DNA of 64,000 nt. Origin: Chimonanthus salicifolius (taxonomy: Eukaryota; Streptophyta; Magnoliopsida; Laurales; Calycanthaceae). Under the pieces are notes generated by a model. It did no database searches and was not told where the DNA came from. It saw only the letters and a program-made list of their open reading frames with translations. The DNA lies in NCBI GenBank assembly GCA_013350335.1, contig CM023532.1, positions 94,423,064 through 94,487,063 on the forward strand, written 5' to 3'. How positions within the stretch are numbered: position 1 is the first letter of the stretch; the number at the start of each line of letters is the position of its first letter. Below are positions 11,610 through 20,569 of this stretch, one piece after another. The position numbers and the translations under genes are program-made.

Positions 11610-11960
11610 GCCCAAGTATGGTCCAATGGACCACGGATTGGATTATTTCCAATTAAGTGGGTCAAAGATGGTCAATTGGGTCAAATACCCAATTGGGACC
11701 CAATGGGTCAAGATGGATTGAGCATTATGATAAATGGGTAGGAAAAGAATTTAATTGGGTCATGGACCCAATTGTGATCAAAGGCATGGTGTCCACGTCA
11801 TCAAGTGAGGTGGCAAGTGTAGGAGTGGAAATCCAAGTGGCATAGCCAAGTGGGACCCAACTCCACCTCATCAAGTGAGGTGGCGTGTGGGCCAAGACAC
11901 ATGTGGGGCCGACCACCATGGTTGACTAGGTCAACCATGGGTGAGTCAAAGATAAATTAA
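11610..11960 (+). promoter_or_regulatory. W-box-rich palindromic U3 segment of element 2
   Basis: About seven TTGAC/GTCAA cores (the W-box core recognised by WRKY factors) occur here. They include the palindrome CATGGTTGAC-TA-GGTCAACCATG at about 11918-11940 and the CCACCTCA/TGAGGTGG inverted repeat at 11863-11883. The same modules recur in the LTRs of elements 1, 3, 5 and 6. Promoter role is inferred from position only. Confidence 0.45.
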
Positions 11961-12958
11961 GAAGATTAAATATAGTAAGTGGAATTAAATTATTTAATTG
12001 TAATGACCTAAGTTAGATATCAATTCAAATGATTGAGTTGGGAGTTGAGTTACATTAAATGGAGTGTGTCAAATGGGGAGTGAGTCACCTAAAAGACCAA
12101 AAGATAGAGTGAGTCAAGTGGGTTGTTTCATCTCATGGAAACTATCCACCAAAACCGTTGGGATAAGGGGTGGTATGCCATGTGGAGGGCATGCTTTCCC
12201 CTTGGCTAGACCAAAAGCTTAGGTGGAGGGCATACATTGGCCAAAAGAGAGGTGGTGGTTTCATCTCATGGAAACCACCAAACCACCCAAGGAAATAAGC
12301 AAACCAAACCGTTGGGATGAAGAGTGGTATGCCATGTGGAGGGCATGCACCCCCCTTGGCTAAGACAAGGAGCTTAAATGAAGGACATGCTAGACCATGC
12401 ATTGGTCAAAAGAGAGGTGGTGGTTTCATCTCATGGAAACCACCAAACCACCCATGAAACCAAGCCAAAACCGTTGGGGAGGAGAGTGGTGTGTGCCATG
12501 TGGAGGGCATGCACCCTCTTGTTTGGTCAAAGAGCCCATGGGGAAGACTCCACATTGATGAGGGTGGAGTCTAACCCAAGCAAACCCTAGACAAGATGGG
12601 AAAGGGGACTTTGATCTCATTCACCTCATCTCACTCTCTCCCTCTGTCCCTCTCTCACTCAAGGCCGACGCTCACTCTAAGAGAAAGAAGAAAAAGACTT
12701 AGAGAAATTTGGATCTCAAGCCCCTCTCCCTCAAGCTAGGCCGAGCCTCTCATTGAACAAGACTTGGAGTTTTATCCATTCTCTCCTCCTCTCCCTCTCT
12801 CAAACCTACACTTTTTGGCCGAACCCTCTCCTTAGGTTTTCATCTCAAGACCTCAACACACTCTTGGCCGAAGATCAAGGAGGAAGAAAGAAGAAATACT
12901 AAGGAGAAGATCGGAGGAGCAAGAAGGAGCGAAGGAAACCGGAGGAGTCGCGGAATCG

Positions 12959-12965
12959 GTAAGTA
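12959..12965 (+). promoter_or_regulatory. Candidate 5' splice donor in the 5' LTR of element 2
   Basis: GGAATCG then GTAAGTA, a near-consensus plant donor, follows a purine-rich tract (12880-12950) rich in GAAGAA and GGAGGA, the kind of sequence that acts as a splicing enhancer. The 3' LTR copy is at 22016-22022. A plausible acceptor is the TTTTTCAATGACTTAG just before the gag ATG at 16049. Confidence 0.5.
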
Positions 12966-13209
12966 GTACTTAACAAGATTTTATTAATTTGAAGGGTTGA
13001 AGGAAACCATGGAATCCCATTTTTGGATTGGAGACTTGGCCAAAATATTATGGGCCATGGATTTAAAATCCATCCAAGAAATGAGATAGGAAATGGACAA
13101 ACCCTAATGGGTAAGATGGGCTATGTAAATGATGGAACATTAAGGACATTATGTATATATGACTAAGGACCTCTTGCATGAACAATATAACGATTATGAT
13201 CATGGATCA

Positions 13210-14292
13210 TGGGTTGGCCTTGCATGGCCGAACCCTAATTGTTATAGATATATGGAAAGGACCTCATGCATGTCTAAGATAAGGTGTATAATCAAGATCA
13301 TGGTTTGGCCCTTGCATGGCCAAACCCTAGATTTCTATGTATATGGATCATAAGAACTAAAAAGGATTTGGCTGAGGTTTGGCCATGATGTATGGTTGAA
13401 CCCCATCAAGGGATAAAATCATAAGTATGTGATTTTTAAGGGTAAGTGATGAACCATAGGGTTCGGCCACGTTGTATGGCCGAACCCCATTGAAAAATAT
13501 TGGTGAATTGTAATGAGTTTTAAAGGATGAAAATCATAGATGCATGTTAGTAATTTTAAAAGGTTTTGAATGGATGCATGTTAAGGATTTTAAATGGTCT
13601 CAAATATTATAAATGGTGAAGAACCATGGACACATGGCCGAACCCCATGGAGAGATATTGATGGACTTAGATGGTTTTGGACCATGAAAATGATGGGGGA
13701 ATGTTGGTAGTTTTAATGGGTTTTAAATGTGGTAAATGATGATTTAAATTGATGAACCTAAGTGTATGATTAAACACCCCATGGAGGGGCTTTGTTTATT
13801 GACCTAAGATTGTGAATGATTTAAAGGAGAAGATGGAAAAATGACATCATTGGCATGAACCATTTTAATGGGTCATTCATGGATCTATGCATGTTTAGAT
13901 GAATGGATTATCAAGCTAAGGAATGGAGGGAATTATTAGGGTTTTACGTCATGATTTATGAATCATTTATGGATCTATGTTTATGGATCAGTTATGGACC
14001 TAGGTATGTATAAATAAAAGGAGTGATTAGCTATGGAAAGAATGATGGCAAAGAGGTAAGTATGGTGAAAATGAAAGGACCATGGGTTCGGCCATGGTGT
14101 ATGGCCGAACCCCATGGAGAATGTTTTGTGGACTTAGGGTTTTATTAATAGTAAATGATTAACCTATGTGTGTTTGGATTAATGAATCAAAGGATGGCTG
14201 ATCTTGGACCCACATGATTAAAATGACCTAAGGTTTAAAAAGGGACCCAAAACCAAGTGGTGAGGTTCGGCCATGTTGTATGGCCGAACCCC
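13210..14292. repeat. TTCGGCC hairpin array in the 5' LTR of element 2
   Basis: Well-formed hairpins lie at 13459-13487, 14094-14123 (arms extend to CCATGGGTTCGGCCAT) and 14264-14290. Degraded ones lie at 13211-13232, 13300-13326, 13373-13402 and 13630-13650. All lie downstream of the donor-like site. Confidence 0.88.
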
Positions 14293-14609
14293 ACTAAGGC
14301 ATGTTATGGACTTAAACATGGTTGGAATCAAATGGAACATTGATTTGATTTGTTGATATGTAATAAGGTAACGGGATCTCACAAGCAGGGCGCGATCGGT
14401 GATCGATCTTTGGACGGAAACCCAAGGACCCAGTATTTAGAAATTGGTAGGATTCCTACCTCATTGGAAGCCATGGATTATGTGTATATGAATGCTTTAC
14501 ATCAATTATTTTGGGTATGAAATGGTATGTCTTAATGATGGAATTTTAATGCCATGATTTTGTATTATTACATAGCATGTTTGCACTTGCAACTCATGCA
14601 TGGCATGGG

Positions 14610-14890
14610 AGGGATCAATTGAAAGGAGTCCACGCTCCATTCGGATTTCCGATAAAGCAACCGTGGGGTGGAATCCACACTGATTCCAAGGAATGTATGT
14701 TTGAAATGTAACCGGAGATCCACACTCCATCGGGACGTCCGTAAGGCAATTGTGGGGGTAGCTTGATGTGCATTAGCCATCAAGAGGAATGTATGATTGA
14801 TTTGTAACCGGAGATCCACACTCCGTCGGGGCGTCCACAAGGCATTTGTGGGGGTACCTTGATGTGCATTTTCCATCAAGAGGGATATTA
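14610..14890. repeat. Stem-loop minisatellite in the 5' LTR of element 2
   Basis: Two and a half units of about 95 bp begin with CCGGAGATCCACACTCC and CGGG(A/G)CGTCCG and contain TTGATG...CATCAAG stems (for example 14761-14784 and 14857-14880). The 3' LTR copy is at 23668-23940. Confidence 0.75.
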
Positions 14891-15548
14891 TGTGATGATG
14901 ATGATATGGATGATGGGTGGGTCTCATGGCATATGACACCCATGGCGTAGCATTTACTTGCATGGTTTTGACATTACTTATGACTATGTGTTTTGTTTAT
15001 ACTAATCCATGTGTTGACCCTACTCGGAGTACCTACTGGGCGCGTTGTCTAACTCCCTAATTCCACCTTAGATGATGACACAGGAAATGGACAAGGCGAT
15101 GGACGTGATCGGAGCCAAGCATATGAGCTTGGAGGAGCTAGATTGATTTATTTAAGTTTTATTTATGGAAATGTAATTTGAGTAATTAGCTCGTTGGATT
15201 GTAATAACTTAGACTATTGCTATGGTTTGGACTTTACTTTTGGACATTCTAAGTTAAGGTTTTTATTAATTAAGTGATGTACTTCCTTGCTATTTATAAT
15301 TGGTAGGATAGACTCTATTATAATTCTGCTAGAAAGTTTACATTCCGCAAGCATAACTTATTTACGTGTGAACCGTTCTCGTCGACTTATTTCCCCACAC
15401 ACGTATGGTTGGCCAGTTAAGGGTCAGGCTTTGGAAGCTGGACTTAGGTCGTGTCTTGACGTCCCACTCTCGTGTCGCTCTTTATTTCAAAAAAGAAAAA
15501 AATAGACTCTAATTTTCGGCATAGTGAAAAAGGGCGGGGCGTTACAGT

Positions 15549-15560
15549 TGGTATCAGAGC
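15549..15560 (+). other. Primer-binding site of element 2
   Basis: TGGTATCAGAGC, perfect match to the 3' end complement of plant initiator tRNA-Met, begins two bases after the LTR. Confidence 0.92.
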
Positions 15561-15759
15561 GAAAGCGGAAGGATGAATCCTTCGAAGTAAGATTAAGGCG
15601 GTATCATGTCTCACTAACAGATAAGAATCCCAACTGACCGACTCTTCGGAGTCCGCTGCACGATGGCCGGACTAATTTACTTCGTTAGACTCAGATTGAA
15701 GCATTCAATCTGAGAGCAACATTTGACAAAAAAGGAATGATAGCAATGGAAGGACAATC

Positions 15760-15990
15760 ACTATAAATTGGATTTATCAAACGTAGCAAGAAAAGGCATA
15801 TTTCCCCAAAAAATGAGAACCATCAATGATTTTTCCCCAAACTAAGGAACCACACTTGATAGGTAGGAAAATTTCCTCGAAATTGAGAAACAACATTTGA
15901 TACATAGGACAATTTCCCCTATTTCCCCAAATTGAAAAAGAACACTTGATACTTAGGAAGTTTTTCTTGGTGATTTTCCCCTAAAAATAC
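15760..15990 (+). repeat. Leader repeats (TTTCCCC-type) of element 2
   Basis: Imperfect units of about 60 bp alternate AATTTCCCC(A)AAA, (A)TGAGAA(C)CA and TTGATA(C)(T)TAGG. They lie between PBS and gag and are non-coding. Homologous, longer arrays occur in elements 3 and 6. Confidence 0.6.
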
Positions 15991-16048
15991 GTAAACACAA
16001 ACTTTATGATGAATCTAAGTCAACGATGTTTTTCAATGACTTAGAAAA

Positions 16049-17009
16049 ATGCCTTCGAAGAGAAGAACCCGACAAAACCCACGTGTGGAGGAAGAGGTAC
16101 AACCACCTCATCAAGAGGAGGAACAAAATAGCGTGAACAAACCCGTAGTGCCTCCCGAGCTACAAAACGTGGTCCAAGCGGTGGTCACATCTGTTCTCAA
16201 CAACACATGAATTGAAATGCGACCACCAGCGAGGCCAATGACAGAAGAATGGTCAAGGATTTCCAGCAGCAGCACCCCCTTACTTCAAGGGGAAAGAAGG
16301 GCCTGTCGGGGTAGAAAACTCGCTGAGGAAAATTACTCAAATCTTGACCCTACTAAAGATCGCAAGTCATGAAGACAAGATATTGCTGGCTACCTCACAA
16401 CTGATAGACGATGCCAGCAAATGGTGGGAGGTAATAAAGCGGCAGCGGGGGCTCATTCCGGAAGGAGAGAGGACTGCGATGAAGTGGGAACAGTTCTCAG
16501 CTATGTTTTTGGACCACTACTTCCCCGACAAGGAGAAGGAGCGCCACACCCAAGCGTTCCTATCTTTGGTGCAAGGCACCATGACAGTGGCAGAATACCA
16601 CCAGGAGTTCCTCTGCCTCTCTTGCTATGCCTTATATATGGTGGATACGGAGTACCGAAGGGCCTGCAAATTTGAGCGGGGCCTTCGACCAAGCATTAGG
16701 GCCAAGGTGACCATCTTCAAGGCACCTACACTGGCAGAGGTGGTCAACAGGGCCAGTATAGCGGAACAGGAGATGGCCGAGACAGCGCAGTTTGTGGACA
16801 ACCGCCGAGGTCAGTGTGGGGGAGGTACATTTTGTCCCAACAAGAGGTTTCGACCTAACCTTGGGAGACCCTCACCTTCCACAGGGTCAACAGAGGGCTT
16901 TCGTCCCAACCAACCCTCCCCATCAACATCAGTCTCTCAGGTCCCCCGAGGTGTGGGCACTTGTTACCAGTGTGGCCAACAGGGCCACTTCAAGAGGGAA
17001 TGTCCATAG
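16049..17009 (+). pseudogene. gag: gag (capsid/nucleocapsid polyprotein), broken
   Basis: The start ATG at 16049-16051 opens a basic N-terminus (MPSKRRTRQNPR) and a segment matching element 1 (ELQNVVQAVVTSVL), but a TGA stops it at 16208. Translation resumes in another frame from about 16242 with the retrotransposon Gag capsid core, including SKWWEVIK and WEQFSAMFLDHYFP, and the region to about 16760. One CCHC knuckle, CYQCGQQGHFKREC, lies at 16962-17003, and a TAG follows at 17007-17009. Pol continues in the same frame, so the TAG interrupts what relatives encode as a single Gag-Pol frame; programmed readthrough is possible, but the other lesions make simple decay likelier. Gag normally packages element RNA in cytoplasmic particles. 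Confidence 0.88.
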
Positions 17010-17470
17010 CTTTGCAGACCCTCTCACTCCAGGGGTTTCTTTCGTCCTCCAGCTAGACCAGCTAATTCACGAGGAACCAGGGCATACAACCAGGCGGGAC
17101 GGGCCCCTAACCCTACGGGATCTGGACAACTGTATACCTTAGGTCCTCCAGCAGTAGTGGATCACTCCATGCTTCAAGGTATGGCCGTAGTTGGTAGTTC
17201 CTATGCCTTTGCATTATTTGATTCTGGAGCATCCTACTCATTTGTATCTGCTGCATTCATATCCGCTACTGGCACATTAGTACAAAAACTGTCCACATCA
17301 CTTACTATTGTATCCCCCGTAGGAGACACATCTTTGGGACTTATATAAACAGCAGTGAACATTGAACTCACTAGATTCAAATTTGAGTTCAACTATCTGG
17401 TACTCGATATGAGTGAGTACGTCATCATTTTTGGCATGGACTGGTTGGCTAGCTTTCAGGCCAACATTGA
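17010..17470 (+). pseudogene. pol: pol: aspartic protease segment
   Basis: After an Arg/Pro/Gly-rich linker comes the retropepsin motif ALFDSGASYSF with the catalytic DSG at 17220-17228, then the segment ending in IIFGMDWLASF typical of Ty3/gypsy protease. One in-frame TAA at 17346-17348 replaces a Cys codon seen in element 5. The catalytic motif itself is intact here, in contrast to element 5. Confidence 0.85.
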
Positions 17471-18960
17471 TTGCCATCTTCTCAGGGTGATATTTTGGTC
17501 ACTCAAGGGAAAGACATATGTGGTGCATGCTGACAGACAGAGCATCCCTATGACTAGAAGGCTACATGAAGAGCTGAACCACCTGGTGTTGAACAACATC
17601 AGATTAGAAAAGGCACCAATGGCTGAACTTCCGACGGTAGTGACAAACTACGCGGAGGTATTCCCAATAGAGCTCCCTGGCTTGCCACCCGAGAGGGAAA
17701 TTGACTTTGAGATCAAGTTATATCCTGGTACTGCTCTAGTGTCATTGCCACATTACCGGATGGCACCAGCTGAGATGTCCGAGTTGAAGAAGCAGATTGA
17801 TGAACTACTCAGACTAGGATTCATCCGAAACAGTACATCAGCATGGGAGCCCCAGTATTATTTGTGAAGAAGAAGGACGGTACCCTTCGGATGTGTGTGG
17901 ACTATAGAAAATTGAACCAGCTGGCAGATAGGAACAAGTACCCTCTACCCAGGATCGATGATTTATTTGATCAACTTAGAGGTTCCACTCACTTCTCCAA
18001 GATTGATCTGATGTCCAGTTACCATCAAATCCGGGTTAGGGAGGAGGACATAGAGAAGACAACTTTCAGGACATGGTATGTTCTATATAAGTATGTGGTC
18101 ATGCCATTTGGACTTACAAATGCACCGGCTGTGTTCATGGATCTGATGAACAGGATCTTCCGTCCTTACTTGGACCAGTTTGTGATTGTATTTATTGATG
18201 ACATCCTGATCTATTCCAAAATTCAGGAGGAACATGCTAAGCACCTGCGGATAGTCCTGGACACCTAAAGGAAAAACCAGTTGTATCCCAAAGCCAGTAA
18301 ATGTGAATTCTGGCTATCTGAGTCAACTTCTTGGGGCATATTATATCAGCAGAAGGTATAGCCGTGGACCCGGCTAAGGTGGTGGCAGTGAGAGAGTGGA
18401 AAGCACGGGCAAATGTGACCGAGATCCGCAGTTTTGTGGGATTGGCCGGTTACTATAGAAAATTCATCATGGACTTCTCCAAGATTGCATCTCCACTTAC
18501 TTGACTCACTCAGAAAGGAGTCAAATTTGAGTGGTCAAACATGTGCAACCGGAGATTTGAGAAACTAAAGGAGAGGCTTACAACCTCTCCTATTCAGATC
18601 ATGCCGGAAAGAGGCAAGGGCTATGAGGTATATTGTGACGCTTCAGGAGAGGGACTTCGGTGTTCTCTCACTCAGAGTCAACGTGTGGTGGCTTATGGTT
18701 CTAGATAGTTGAAAATTCATGAACGCCACTATCCCATGCATGATCTGGAGCTAGCAGCAGTGGTCTTCGCTCTCAAAAGCTGGAGACACTATCTTTATGG
18801 CTAGAAGTTCAAGGTGTTTTCGGATCACAAGAGTTTGAAATACTTGTTCAATCAGAAGGAACTCAACATGAGACAACGCAGATGAATGGAATATCTGCAA
18901 GATTATGAGTTCGTACTTCGGTATCATCCTGGCAAGGCGAACAAAGTGGTGGATACCACC
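17471..18960 (+). pseudogene. pol: pol: reverse transcriptase and RNase H
   Basis: RT carries [31 protein letters not shown] and the catalytic FIDD at 18191-18202; RNase H carries CDASGEGL and [10 protein letters not shown]. Lesions seen: a 1-nt deletion near 17848 (the tail of one frame and the start of the next overlap at 17843-17867), TAA at 18266-18268, a frameshift near 18320, TGA at 18502, TAG at 18706, TAG at 18802 and TGA at 18883. Compared with element 5, several stops are CGA to TGA, CAG to TAG or TGG to TGA changes, as expected for deamination of methylated cytosine. Confidence 0.88.
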
Positions 18961-20093
18961 AGCCCCATCTCACATGCGACAGTGGCCAGTTTGATCAGAA
19001 AGGAATGGGAGATGCTGAATACCATTCGGGAGTTCAACTTGTATATCAAGAACCATGGGAGTATGTATAATCTGATCATACGGTCCAACATGGTTTCCAA
19101 AATTGAACTGGAGCAACGGACAAATACAGAAATGGAGGAGATATGGGCCAAGATGACTACTGGTGAGGTTATACCGGAAAGGGAATTACGACCGGGACAG
19201 GGTCTTGTATTCCGAGGTAGGGCATATGTGCCTAAGAGCTGCAGAAGAGAGTTGTTGATCGAGGCACACCAAACCAAACTCTCTATCCATCCGGGCAGCA
19301 CCAAGATGTATCATGATCTGAAGAGGCACTATTGGTGGCATGGACTCAAGAGAGATGTGGTAGAGTTTGTTGCTCACTGCCTAACATCTCAGCAGGTTAA
19401 GGCGGAACATCAGAAGCCACCGGGTTTACTCAAACCCTTACCAGTGCCGGAGTGGAAATGGGAACACATCTCCATGGATTTTGTGACAGGGTTGCCAAGG
19501 TCATCAGAGGGCAACGATGCAATATGAGTCGTGGTGGACCGATTGACCAAGTCCGTACACTTCCTTCCCATCAAGATGACAGATTCATCTGAGACCTTGG
19601 GTCGATGGTACATCCAGAATATCATCAGACTACATGGTATTCCTCGGACTATTGTGTCCGACAGAGATGGTAGATTCACCGGCAAAGTATGGGAGAGCAT
19701 CCAGTCGGCCATGGGGACAGACTTATTGACTAGCACAGCATTCCATCCACAGACTGATGGACAGTCGGAGAGGACGATACAGACATTGGAGGATATGCTT
19801 AGAGCATGTGTGCTAGACTTCAAAGATGGATGGGAGGATCACTTGCCATTAGTGGAGTTCTCTTACAACAACAGTTACCAGGCAAGCCCCCAGATGGCTC
19901 CATTTGAGGCCTTGTATGGTAGACCATGTAGATCACCAGTGTGCTGGACAGAGGCCGGTGAGCCTGCACTTATTGACCCAAGCTAGTTACAGAGACTACA
20001 GCGCAGATTAAGTTGATACGACAACACCTACTTACTGCATAGAGTCATCAAAAGAGCTATGTTGACAAGAAGAGAAGGTTCCTTGAGTTTGAG
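18961..20093 (+). pseudogene. pol: pol: integrase
   Basis: The N-terminal H2C2 zinc motif is present as H-P-G-S...H-D...HCLTSQQ, but the last Cys is Ser (element 5 keeps HCLTCQQ). The DDE core follows: Asp at 19534-19536, Asp in SDRDGRF at 19660-19662 and Glu in GQSER at 19768-19770. A TGA at 19525-19527 replaces the Trp before the first Asp. A frameshift near 19980 leads to the TAG at 19984-19986. Integrase inserts the cDNA into the host genome; this copy cannot make it. Confidence 0.87.
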
Positions 20094-20513
20094 GTGGGAG
20101 ACTTAGTGTTCTTAAAAGTCTCGCCATTGAAGGGACACATGCGATTCGGGAAGAAAGGGAAACTGTCGCCTAGATTTGTGGATCCGTTCCCAATCCTGAA
20201 GAGGGTGGGGGAGGTGGCTTATCAGTTGCCGCTTCCTCCACAGTTATCATCTTTGCACGATGTGTTCCATGTGTCCATGTTGAGGAAATACAACCCTGAT
20301 CCTTCACACGTGTTGAACGTGCAAGATGAGGATGCGCAAAGCGACGTGACATATGTGGAGAAGCCGTTCAGAGTGATCGGGAAGGACCAAAGGGTAATAC
20401 GGAACCGCGTCATTCAGTTCATCAAGGTGGTATGGGAACAACATGGTAATGTGGAAGCCACCTGGGAACTTGAATCAGAAATGAGAACCGCTCATCCGGA
20501 GCTTTTTGTATAA
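20094..20513 (+). pseudogene. pol: pol: integrase C-terminal and chromodomain-like tail
   Basis: This frame starts at GDLVFLKVSP (the GPY/F-type integrase tail), continues through LHDVFHVSMLRKYNPDP and ends with a chromodomain-like segment of the form VEKPFRV...IQFIKVVW...ATWELESEM, stop at 20511-20513. It is itself open for 139 codons. In the family this tail recognises heterochromatin marks, which fits the nested insertion of these elements into one another. Confidence 0.8.
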
Positions 20514-20554
20514 GTTGTTTGAATACTTCGCTCGATTTTAGGGATGAAAATTTC

Positions 20555-20563
20555 AAAAGAGGG
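20555..20563 (+). other. Polypurine tract of element 2
   Basis: AAAAGAGGG lies six bases before the 3' LTR start. Confidence 0.75.
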
Positions 20564-20569
20564 TAATAT

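Larger units (their letters stand above)
11497..15546 (+). repeat. 5' LTR of element 2 (4,050 bp)
   Basis: It starts TGTAATAGCCC and ends GGCGTTACA, two bases before the PBS. Internal modules: U3 with GTCAA-rich motifs (11600-11950), three copies of a GGTGGTTTCATCTCATGGAAACCACC-type inverted repeat (12120-12450), CT-rich tract (12620-12850), GA-rich tract and donor GTAAGTA at 12959, hairpin array (13220-14295), the GGTAGGATTCCTACC palindrome (about 14444-14458), stem-loop repeats (14610-14890) and the 3' terminal block. Confidence 0.93.

Noticed and set aside
12142..12590. Overlapping short frames of 60-90 codons in the LTRs (and their copies at 21183-21647)
   Set aside because: They occur on both strands over repeated CATCTCATGGAAACCACC sequence, have low-complexity translations, and are duplicated only because the LTR is duplicated.
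13459..14290. Regularly spaced palindromes resembling a CRISPR array
   Set aside because: Spacing is irregular (100-600 bp), the repeats are hairpins inside plant LTRs, and there are no cas genes or short uniform spacers.
15481..15546. Poly(A) runs near LTR ends (also 28258-28272, 56112-56126) as signs of retrogene insertion
   Set aside because: They are at a fixed place in every LTR, followed by ATAGACTCT and the LTR terminus, so they are part of the LTR.
18924..19304. Minus-strand frame of 126 codons opposite integrase
   Set aside because: It is a shadow of the pol coding strand with no independent homology or motif.
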